NCBI GenBank assembly: GCA_002389675.1
Contig: DGQF01000020.1
Coordinates: 1-26,912, forward strand
DNA from: Gammaproteobacteria bacterium UBA4421
Lineage (GTDB): Bacteria; Pseudomonadota; Gammaproteobacteria; Pseudomonadales; Azotimanducaceae
Reading direction: 5' to 3'
DNA: 26,912 nt
The notes under the pieces are model-generated. The model searched no databases, was not told where the DNA came from, and saw only the letters and a program-made list of their open reading frames with translations. Numbering within the stretch: position 1 is the first letter of the stretch; each line of letters begins with the position of its first letter. Positions 15,639-22,591 of the stretch are shown in pieces. Made by a program: the position numbers and the translations under genes.

Positions 15639-17126
15639 TTGACGCATACTGTTCAGATGGATATATCTTCATCTGACTCAAAACGCTTTCGACAGCAACT
15701 CGCTGCTGTTTTGCCCTCACAATCCTTGATTACCGATGCTGCCGGATTGCGTCCGTATGAGTGTGACGGTCTCACCGCGATTCGTGAGCAACCCTGGATG
15801 GTGGTCTTGCCGGAATCAGAGTTGCAGGTGATCGAAGTCTTGCGATTATGCCGGGAATTTGGCGTGCCTGTTGTGCCGCGAGGTGCAGGCACCGGGCTTT
15901 CCGGTGGGGCTCGCCCCCAGCACGATGGCGTTGTTTTGGGTTTGTCTAAAATGAACCAGATTCTGCAGGTTGATGCTGACAACTGCGTTGCGCGGCTCCA
16001 GCCCGGTGTTCGAAACGCAGCCATTAGCGAGGCCGCAGCCAGTCATGGGCTTTATTATGCGCCTGACCCGTCGTCTCAGATCGCTTGTAGTATTGGTGGC
16101 AACGTCGCGGAAAACTCTGGTGGCGTTCACTGTCTAAAATACGGGCTCACGGTGCACAATGTTTTGGGTGTGCGGGTGGTGACCCTTGATGGTGAGGTGA
16201 TGGAGCTTGGTGGTGCTTTATGGGACACGCCGGGTTTAGATCTGCTGGCAGTGCTGTGTGGATCGGAAGGGATGTTGGGTATTGTCACCGAGGTGACGGT
16301 ATCGCTGTTACCGAAGCCCCCTCAAGTGATTGTCATGCTAGCGGCGTTTGATGATGTCGAGGCCGCGGGTCGTGCGGTGGGGAGTATCATTGGCCAAGGC
16401 ATTATTCCTGCTGGTATGGAAATGATGGATAAACTGGCGGTGCAGGCTGCAGAAGCCTTTGCTCATGCAGGTTACCCGTTGACAGCCGCTGCGATTTTGT
16501 TAATCGAGCTAGACGGCAGTAACCTTGAGGTTGATGCGTTGAGCGATCGTGTCACGCAAATTTTACAGGACCATTCAGCCATTCATGTTGATATTGCGAC
16601 CGACACTGCATCTCAGCAGCGGTTGTGGAAAGGTCGCAAGTCAGCTTTTCCGGCCGTGGGTCGGTTATCCCCAGACTATTATTGCATGGATGGGACTATT
16701 CCACGGCATCAGTTGTCCTATGTGTTGGGGCAGATTACACAGCTGTCTGCATCTTATGGGCTGGCCGTTGCGAATGTTTTTCATGCCGGCGACGGCAACC
16801 TGCATCCGTTAATTCTGTTTGATGCAAACCAACCGGGCCAGTTGGAAGCCGCAGAAAAGATGGGCGGGCGCATTCTTGAATTGTGCGTTGCAGTTGGCGG
16901 AACGGTTACCGGTGAGCATGGTGTCGGTGTGGAAAAATTGAATCAAATGTGTGTCCAGTTTAATACGCAGGAGCTGCAGCAGTTTTTCCGTTTGAAGGAC
17001 GCATGGGATCCTTCGGGGCTGTTGAATCCGGGCAAAGGTATACCCACACTAACCCGCTGCGGAGAGTTGGGAGGTATGCATGTTCGTCATGGTGAACTCC
17101 CATTTCCGGAACTTGAACGCTTTTAA
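15639..17126 (+). CDS. glcD: Glycolate oxidase subunit GlcD (FAD-binding)
   Basis: A 495-residue FAD-linked oxidase, the catalytic subunit of glycolate oxidase, which oxidises glycolate to glyoxylate with electrons passed to the membrane quinone pool through GlcF. The PCMH-type FAD domain shows VVPRGAGTGLSGGA (about 80-93) and IACSIGGNVAENSGG; the C-terminal substrate domain has ANVFHAGDGNLHP and GEHGVGVEKLNQM (about 425). The length is close to E. coli GlcD. A TTG at 15639 with AGG 5 bases upstream is taken as the start; an ATG at 15657 lacks a good ribosome site. The gene ends directly before glcE. D-lactate dehydrogenases look similar, but the glcE and glcF partners settle the call. Confidence 0.93.
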   Translation: MTHTVQMDISSSDSKRFRQQLAAVLPSQSLITDAAGLRPYECDGLTAIREQPWMVVLPESELQVIEVLRLCREFGVPVVPRGAGTGLSGGARPQHDGVVLGLSKMNQILQVDADNCVARLQPGVRNAAISEAAASHGLYYAPDPSSQIACSIGGNVAENSGGVHCLKYGLTVHNVLGVRVVTLDGEVMELGGALWDTPGLDLLAVLCGSEGMLGIVTEVTVSLLPKPPQVIVMLAAFDDVEAAGRAVGSIIGQGIIPAGMEMMDKLAVQAAEAFAHAGYPLTAAAILLIELDGSNLEVDALSDRVTQILQDHSAIHVDIATDTASQQRLWKGRKSAFPAVGRLSPDYYCMDGTIPRHQLSYVLGQITQLSASYGLAVANVFHAGDGNLHPLILFDANQPGQLEAAEKMGGRILELCVAVGGTVTGEHGVGVEKLNQMCVQFNTQELQQFFRLKDAWDPSGLLNPGKGIPTLTRCGELGGMHVRHGELPFPELERF

Positions 17127-18194
17127 ATGACAGGTCAAGATCAAATTATTGCGGCGATTAATGATGCTCGAGTGGCTAAAAGCCAACTTCGCGTTCGCGG
17201 CCATGATAGCAAACAGCATCTTTTTCCGCTTCGGGCAGAGACCGTTGACTTGCCGACTGAAGATTTGAGCGGTGTATTGCAATACGATCCTGCTGAGTTG
17301 GTGGTAACCGTGGCTGCAGGCACGCCTATCGAACAGGTGATGGCGCTACTGGCCCAGCAAGACCAGTGTTTTGCTTTTGAGCCACCTTGCTTCGGGGCTC
17401 GGGGCACCATTGGCGGTATGGTTTCGGCGGGTTACTCTGGCCCCTCCAGACCTTGGTCGGGCGCGGTGCGTGACGCCGTTCTGGGCGTTGAGATGGTCAA
17501 TGGGTTGGGGGAACACCTGCGGTTTGGTGGCCAAGTCATGAAAAATGTTGCCGGGTATGATGTCTCTCGCTTAATGGTGGGAGCTTTGGGTGCGCTAGGT
17601 GTTTTGCTTTCGGTGAGTATTCGGGTCCATCCGGCACCGGAATGCGTGGTCACGCAGGTGTTTGAAATGACTGCAGCACGAGCGAACGAGCTATGTCGGA
17701 GCCTTGCGCAACGTTATCTCCCGGTCAATGCAACGCTTTGGCACGATAATAAGCTTTATGTCCGTTTATCCGGTCATCAGGAAACCGTTTTGCAGAGCGC
17801 ACGAGAACTGGGTGGTGAGCGATTAAATGTTGCAACTTTTTGGGTTGATCAGACCAACCACAACCGTCATTTTTTCTCCCTATCGGGTCAGGATGCGCAT
17901 CGCCGAGGCAAAAAACTGTGGCGGATTGTGACTCCGCCGGCCGCGCAGTTACCCGCTATGCCGCCGCTGGATATGCTTGTTGAGTGGGCGGGTGGATTGC
18001 GTTGGCTGTGGCATGCAGATGATGACTTTGTCTATCGTTATGCAACAGAACAGCGTGGATGGGCGTGGCCAATTGCCCATTCATTAGGTCTGGATTCGGT
18101 GCAGCAAAAGACGATGCGTGCGCTCAAACGTGCATTTGACCCGGACAATTTATTTTTATCGCCGCTGCCACTGGGTCTTAATCATGCAGACTGA
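17127..18194 (+). CDS. glcE: Glycolate oxidase subunit GlcE
   Basis: A 355-residue FAD-binding subunit. Seen: ELVVTVAAGTPIEQV, FEPPCFGARGTIGGMVSAGYSGPSR split across the FAD-binding domain, and FGGQVMKNVAGYDVSRLMVG followed by GALGALGVL, the standard GlcE signatures. The C-terminal half is shorter and less conserved than in GlcD, as is normal. The ATG follows the glcD stop with no gap, and its 3' end overlaps glcF by 11 bases, so the three are translated as one operon. Confidence 0.93.
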   Translation: MTGQDQIIAAINDARVAKSQLRVRGHDSKQHLFPLRAETVDLPTEDLSGVLQYDPAELVVTVAAGTPIEQVMALLAQQDQCFAFEPPCFGARGTIGGMVSAGYSGPSRPWSGAVRDAVLGVEMVNGLGEHLRFGGQVMKNVAGYDVSRLMVGALGALGVLLSVSIRVHPAPECVVTQVFEMTAARANELCRSLAQRYLPVNATLWHDNKLYVRLSGHQETVLQSARELGGERLNVATFWVDQTNHNRHFFSLSGQDAHRRGKKLWRIVTPPAAQLPAMPPLDMLVEWAGGLRWLWHADDDFVYRYATEQRGWAWPIAHSLGLDSVQQKTMRALKRAFDPDNLFLSPLPLGLNHAD

Positions 18195-19377
18195 TTTTAC
18201 AGCTGAGCAACGGTTGAATCCTAAAATTGCCCGAGCGGATGAGATTTTGCGCAGCTGTGTACATTGTGGATTTTGTAATGCGACCTGTCCGACCTATCAA
18301 CTTACGGGTGATGAACTCGACGGTCCTCGTGGTCGTATTTATTTGATGCGAGAATTCCTAACCGATGCAGGCAATACAGTTCGAACGACGCAGCATCTGG
18401 ATCGCTGTTTAACCTGTCGCGCATGTGAAACGACGTGCCCCTCTGGGGTGGCGTACGGTGAACTTGCTGAAATCGCTCGGGAACAGATTGGTCCGGATCG
18501 GCAAGGATATGCGGGTATTATTCGCCGTATACTGGCTTGGGTGGTGCCTCGTCCTGATCGCCTGCGCTTCGTTCTGCGCCTGGCGAAGCCGTTTTCTTGG
18601 TTACTGCCCGCGCCGATAACGAAAAACATACCGGCTACAGTAGGCTCTTCTTTTGTAGTAAGTACCCACAAACACCGAAAAATCTTGCTTTTAAATGGCT
18701 GCGTACAACAAGTCAATACACCTTTAACCAATAGGCATTTAACAACACTTTTAGAGAAACGCGGCGTTGGCGTTGTCACGGAAGCTCAGGAAGTTTGTTG
18801 TGGAGCACTGGATCTGCACTTGGGTGACAATCGCGCCGCCCTGAAATTTGCGCGTGAAAATATTGACCGGTTATATCCGCATCTAGATTCGGTAGAAGCG
18901 ATTATCTCAACGGCATCAGGCTGCGGGGTGACGGTGAAGGACTATGAGCGATTGTTTGTTGACGACCCTTTATATGCTCGGCGAGCGGCGGCTGTTGCCG
19001 CAAAAACGCTGGATGTGAGTGAATTTCTCGGACAGAGTGGTTTTGAGTTTTCAGCCTCTAAAGTGGATAAAAAGGTGGCTTGGCACGCGCCTTGTACCTT
19101 GCAGCACGGGCAACAGTTGGGTGCTCACGTGGAGAAAATATTGGCTGATGCGGGTTATGTCCTGACCTTTGTAGCTGATCCTCATTTATGCTGTGGTTCG
19201 GCAGGTACTTACTCGATTCTGCAGGCGAGGATGGCTGATCAATTGCGTGACCAAAAACTGAACGCATTATTAGCGGGAGATCCCGAATTAGTGGCTACCG
19301 CAAATGTAGGCTGCCAAAGTCATTTGGCGGCCGGTAGCGGCGTGCCGGTGCACCACTGGATCGAATTACTAGAGTAG
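18184..19377 (+). CDS. glcF: Glycolate oxidase iron-sulfur subunit GlcF
   Basis: A 397-residue electron-transfer subunit. Two ferredoxin-type 4Fe-4S motifs are complete: CVHCGFCNATCP (Cys25, 28, 31, 35) and CLTCRACETTCP (Cys75, 78, 81, 85). Two CCG domains follow, with CCGALDLHLGD and CCGSAGTYSIL. It passes electrons from GlcDE to the quinone pool at the inner membrane. The ATG at 18184 lies inside the end of glcE. No glcC, glcG, glcB or glcA gene is found in this window, so regulation and uptake must lie elsewhere. It is convergent with the TPR lipoprotein gene; the 27 bases between them show a weak CACCGGG.../...CGGT dyad but no clear terminator. Confidence 0.94.
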   Translation: MQTDFTAEQRLNPKIARADEILRSCVHCGFCNATCPTYQLTGDELDGPRGRIYLMREFLTDAGNTVRTTQHLDRCLTCRACETTCPSGVAYGELAEIAREQIGPDRQGYAGIIRRILAWVVPRPDRLRFVLRLAKPFSWLLPAPITKNIPATVGSSFVVSTHKHRKILLLNGCVQQVNTPLTNRHLTTLLEKRGVGVVTEAQEVCCGALDLHLGDNRAALKFARENIDRLYPHLDSVEAIISTASGCGVTVKDYERLFVDDPLYARRAAAVAAKTLDVSEFLGQSGFEFSASKVDKKVAWHAPCTLQHGQQLGAHVEKILADAGYVLTFVADPHLCCGSAGTYSILQARMADQLRDQKLNALLAGDPELVATANVGCQSHLAAGSGVPVHHWIELLE

Positions 19378-19404
19378 TTGAGCCGAAAATTACCGCTGGT
19401 GGGG

Positions 19405-19920
19405 TTAGCCCGGTGTTGATTGATACTTTGCTCTAATTGAGGCCGCTTCGCTTGCTTTGCCTTGTGCTTCTCGAACATTTGCCAGTTGCAGCCACGCTTG
19501 GCTGGACTGCGCCAAGTTGCCATGGCTTAGGGCGATTGCTTTGCGCACGTATTGGTTCGCAGCTGACAGGTCTCGATTGGACAAATGCGCTTGACTGAGC
19601 GCGATCCATAAACGGGGGTTGCGTGGATCGATGCGCACGGCGCGTTCAAGGTGGCTGATGGTTGCGAGGACATCACCCTGCTGTTTGGTCTCTTGTGCTC
19701 TGGCCAGTAAAATTTCGGTCGCTGAATGTGGACTATTTGTGGGTTTTGGCACCCCATGGTTCGCAGCAGAAGCTGGTGGGCGAGATTCCTGAGGTGCCGG
19801 CGGCAAACCTTCGGGTTTGATTGGTGTGCTGGTGCATGCGGTGAGCAGGCTGGCCCAGCTCAAGGCCATCGCGATGTTTCGAGCTTTTGCCGTGGGGTGG
19901 GGATTCAATGGCTCATTCAT
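19405..19920 (-). CDS. TPR lipoprotein, probable PBP1B activator (LpoP-like)
   Basis: A 171-residue lipoprotein. The signal peptide ends SLLTAC, with lipidated Cys29, followed by a Pro/Ser-rich linker (about 30-65) that could span periplasmic space. The C-terminal part (about 75-165) is tetratricopeptide-like: GDVLATISHLERAVRIDPRN, LWIALSQAHLSNRDLSAANQ and AWLQLANVREAQGKASEA. It begins 40 bases after the end of mrcB on the same strand. In Pseudomonas, LpoP is a TPR lipoprotein encoded next to the PBP1B gene that activates the synthase from the outer membrane. Position, lipobox and TPR make the same job likely here, but the identity was not tested by alignment. Confidence 0.8.
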   Translation of the reverse strand: MNEPLNPHPTAKARNIAMALSWASLLTACTSTPIKPEGLPPAPQESRPPASAANHGVPKPTNSPHSATEILLARAQETKQQGDVLATISHLERAVRIDPRNPRLWIALSQAHLSNRDLSAANQYVRKAIALSHGNLAQSSQAWLQLANVREAQGKASEAASIRAKYQSTPG

Positions 19921-19960
19921 AGTGGTTTGCGCGAAGGTTTTGCGCCTGAATCATAGTGGC

Positions 19961-22306
19961 TTATTGCTTGCTAAACCAGCGGCGAAGGCGATCGCTCAAT
20001 CGTGTTTTGATGCCGCAGCCGGGCTTTACTTGTGGGCGACTCTCTGCCGGTAAAGGAATCTGAACAACATCGGCACAATCCGCATTTGCCCTTAGCCCAC
20101 TGAGAAATTCAATGTCGACCAGGCGGCTGGAGCGGGAAGGTAGCAAAGGCGAAAGGCCTTCACTTTTAGCGATTGCGTTCCAGATCGTTAATGCACCTGT
20201 TGCGCCGGTGAGGCCGGTGGGTGTGTTATCGTCGTGACCGGTCCAAACGACAAAGACGCTCGCATTGTCGAACCCGGCAAACCAACTGTCACGGTTGTTG
20301 TTTGAGGTGCCGGTTTTGCCTGCAATACCTTGTTTGGCGTAAGGTGATGACCGGCCGGTGCCGTTGCTCATCGCTATTTCTAGCGCGCGATTTAGGGTGG
20401 CAACGTGATTAGACGCAATTGTCTGTTCAAGTTTGAAACGGTGTTGACTGATTGGTTGGTGGTTGGCGTTTAAAACCGCAATGACCGTTTTTGGCGTTGT
20501 GCGAAACCCGCCGCTGGCAAAATTACTGTAGAGCTCAAGTATTTGCAGGGGTGACATGGATTCTGCGCCCAGCATAAAAGACGGGTAACGGTTATCGGGC
20601 TGCAGACCGGTAAGGTTTTCAAATCGTTGTTGAATGACTGGCAGACCCAAGGTGGTGCCGAGATTAACGGAGGCCAAGTTTAGCGATTGAGCCAGACCAC
20701 GGAGCAAAGGGATTGTGCCCGCTGATTTGCCGTTAAAGTTTTTCGGCGTCCATGGGTCGCCAAATTCTGGGGTAATGGTGACGGGTTTGTCTTCAATTGG
20801 ACTGATTAGATCGAACCCTGATTCAAGTGCTGTGAGATAAATCACCGGTTTGATGAGGGAGCCGACCGGTCTGTGGGCGTTGATGGCGCGGTTAAAGCCA
20901 TCGATTTCGCCGTTGCGACTGCCGACAAGCGCATGAATTTCGCCGGTTTGGCTGTCAGCAACCAATGCTGCTGCCTCAAGTTTGCCTTGTTGGAGGGTAC
21001 GCCGCGTTTCAATCTGGCTGAGAGTTTGATACACGGCGGTTTGTACGTTTTCTTGGGTGTGTGGTTTTAGGGTGGTGAAAATGCGTAAGCCTTCTGAGCT
21101 TAGCGCTGGCACGGGAAAGCGTAGCTTGAGCTCCGCGCGGACTTGATCCGTAAATGCGGGATAATAGGTGCCGCCGCGCCGGTGATTGGAAACAACGTTT
21201 AGTTTAGCTTTTTGAGCAAGGTATATTGCTTTGTCGTCGATGATTTGGTCTCGGTGGAGGATATCCAAAATCCGGTTTCGACGTTCTAGGGTTCGCTTGG
21301 GGTGGCGAAACGGATTATAAAAAGAAGGCCCTCTGATGATAGCGAGGAGCGTCGCGGTCTCATGTATTTCTAATTCGCTGAGCGGCTTGTTGAAATAAAA
21401 TTGTGCGCCCAGTCCAAAACCATGGATGGCACGATTTCCGTTTTGTCCGAGAAAGATTTCATTGACATAGGCGGTGAGTAAATCTTCTTTTGAGAATCGA
21501 GCGTCGAGAATCACGGCCATCGCAACCTCTTTGAGCTTGCGCTCAATGGTTCGGCGATTGTTAAGGAAATAACTTCTAACTAACTGTTGTGTCAGGGTGC
21601 TTCCGCCTTGTTGACGCTCACCTGCGCGCAGATTGACAATAAACGCTCTGGCAATACCCGTTAAACTAAAACCGGCGTGCTGATCGAAGTTACGGTCTTC
21701 AATGGCCTTGAGGCCTTGAGATAATAGTTCAGGTACCTGATTTGGTGTCAGAATGATTCTGTCTTCTCCGTGTGATGGGAAAAAACTGCCAATGATCGCG
21801 GGGTCTAGTCGAACCAATGATAAATTGCCCTGTGCGCCGCTTATGCGGCTGATTTGATTGTTTTTAAAGTGAATTGTGATGCGTTGGGATGCGCGAGCCT
21901 TCTGCATGAATCGAAATGCACGTAGGTATATACGCAGCGATTGATTGTGTTCTTCGAATGTTCCCGGATGGATCAAATTGGTTTGGGATCGATACCCCAA
22001 CCGCTCCAATTCGTCCTTCAAGTCGGCACGGTTGAGACTTGAGCCAACATACAATTCCAGTGGTTGGGCGTAAATCTGTGCAGGTACTGACCAGCGACGG
22101 CCTTCAAATGTCTCAGTGATCGTGCGATCTACGTGTATCAGATAACCCGAGACGGCAATAGAAATTAATAACCCGGCATAAAAAATAAGTTTAAGGAGTG
22201 CTCGCCACAGGTTGATTGAGCGTCGCCGAGGTTGCTGGGCTGATTTTCCGCGATTAGGTTTTTGCGCTTGCTTGGCCAATATGCTCTCGAGGTTGGCATT
22301 AGCCAA
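19961..22306 (-). CDS. mrcB: Penicillin-binding protein 1B (bifunctional)
   Basis: A 781-residue class A penicillin-binding protein that polymerises and crosslinks peptidoglycan. A basic cytoplasmic tail is followed by one membrane anchor (about 35-57) and a UB2H-like domain starting RRWSVPAQIYAQPLEL (about 71-86), which marks PBP1B rather than PBP1A. The GT51 domain has EDRNFDQHAGF with the catalytic Glu203, QGGSTLTQQ (233-241) and RKLKE. The transpeptidase domain has SLIK (nucleophile Ser483), SLN (541-543) and KTGT (664-667). All motifs are intact. The start is non-ATG: TTG at 22306 has no clear ribosome site, and a TTG at 22279 with GAGAG 4 bases upstream would give a protein nine residues shorter, starting MAKQAQKP. 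Confidence 0.93.
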   Translation of the reverse strand: MANANLESILAKQAQKPNRGKSAQQPRRRSINLWRALLKLIFYAGLLISIAVSGYLIHVDRTITETFEGRRWSVPAQIYAQPLELYVGSSLNRADLKDELERLGYRSQTNLIHPGTFEEHNQSLRIYLRAFRFMQKARASQRITIHFKNNQISRISGAQGNLSLVRLDPAIIGSFFPSHGEDRIILTPNQVPELLSQGLKAIEDRNFDQHAGFSLTGIARAFIVNLRAGERQQGGSTLTQQLVRSYFLNNRRTIERKLKEVAMAVILDARFSKEDLLTAYVNEIFLGQNGNRAIHGFGLGAQFYFNKPLSELEIHETATLLAIIRGPSFYNPFRHPKRTLERRNRILDILHRDQIIDDKAIYLAQKAKLNVVSNHRRGGTYYPAFTDQVRAELKLRFPVPALSSEGLRIFTTLKPHTQENVQTAVYQTLSQIETRRTLQQGKLEAAALVADSQTGEIHALVGSRNGEIDGFNRAINAHRPVGSLIKPVIYLTALESGFDLISPIEDKPVTITPEFGDPWTPKNFNGKSAGTIPLLRGLAQSLNLASVNLGTTLGLPVIQQRFENLTGLQPDNRYPSFMLGAESMSPLQILELYSNFASGGFRTTPKTVIAVLNANHQPISQHRFKLEQTIASNHVATLNRALEIAMSNGTGRSSPYAKQGIAGKTGTSNNNRDSWFAGFDNASVFVVWTGHDDNTPTGLTGATGALTIWNAIAKSEGLSPLLPSRSSRLVDIEFLSGLRANADCADVVQIPLPAESRPQVKPGCGIKTRLSDRLRRWFSKQ

Positions 22307-22328
22307 ATCGTCACTGTGCCATCAAATT

Positions 22329-22357
22329 TTGAGTTTTTGGTGAATAATTAATGGAAT
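22329..22357 (+). promoter_or_regulatory. Candidate promoter for riboswitch-receptor transcript
   Basis: TTGAGT (22329-22334), 17 bases, then TGGAAT (22352-22357), each four of six to consensus. Transcription would start near 22364, just before the dyad at 22367-22388 and about 75 bases before the TPP aptamer. Weak evidence from pattern and position only. Confidence 0.25.
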
Positions 22358-22366
22358 CTTGCTTTG

Positions 22367-22388
22367 TGCTGACCGAATCGGTTCAGCA
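22367..22388. repeat. Inverted repeat / hairpin upstream of TPP riboswitch
   Basis: TGCTGA (22367-22372) pairs with TCAGCA (22383-22388), and CCG with CGG inside, giving about nine base pairs with a 3-base loop and one bulged T. It lies between the divergent mrcB and receptor genes. It could be a 5' stabilising hairpin of the receptor mRNA or an operator dyad for either gene. A smaller TGCT/AGCA dyad follows near 22400-22412. Confidence 0.45.
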
Positions 22389-22439
22389 TTGGGGAATGTT
22401 GCTGGACGCAGCATGAGGTTTCGGTTTTAATCGGCGCAG

Positions 22440-22522
22440 ACCTAAGGGGTGGTAATTACCTGAGACACGCGCAGCGTGGACCCTTTGAACCTGATCCGGA
22501 CAATACCGGCGTAGGGATAGGT
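22440..22522 (+). promoter_or_regulatory. TPP riboswitch aptamer (THI element)
   Basis: The conserved thi-box blocks are all present in order: GGGGTGG (22446-22452), CTGAGA (22460-22465), ACCC (22480-22483), GAACCTGATC (22487-22496), CGG.CAATACCGGCG (22497-22511) and TAGGGA (22512-22517). P1 is ACCTA (22440-22444) with TAGGT (22518-22522). An additional CACGC/GCGTG hairpin (22466-22478) forms a P3a-like extension. It binds thiamine pyrophosphate. It lies 67 bases upstream of the TonB-dependent receptor gene and nothing else, so it controls that gene. There is no terminator hairpin with a T-run after it, pointing to control of translation. Confidence 0.95.
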
Positions 22523-22591
22523 GAGCGCAGACGCTCCTTAGGCTGATCGATATCAAGGCATACCGCATTGAAAGTTTAAGGATTTGTTATG
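22523..22591 (+). promoter_or_regulatory. Riboswitch expression platform with anti-Shine-Dalgarno
   Basis: The ribosome site of the receptor gene is TAAGGA (22577-22582), 6 bases before the ATG at 22589. TCCTTA (22535-22540) is its exact complement and pairing can extend by two G-U pairs. The overlapping CCTTAGG (22536-22542) is also an exact complement of CCTAAGG (22441-22447), which includes the 5' strand of P1; three more pairs (CAG 22437-22439 with CTG 22543-22545) extend it. So P1 formation with ligand should free the anti-Shine-Dalgarno to block translation, and ligand loss should sequester it. A GAGCG/CGCTC hairpin (22523-22536) lies between. Confidence 0.7.

Noticed and set aside
19384..19412. 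Possible terminator between glcF and the TPR lipoprotein gene
   Set aside because: The dyad (ACCG...CGGT) has bulges and overlaps the last codons of the lipoprotein gene; followed only by AATTTT.
22383..22568. A 61-codon minus-strand frame within the riboswitch leader
   Set aside because: The stretch is explained by the conserved TPP aptamer on the plus strand.
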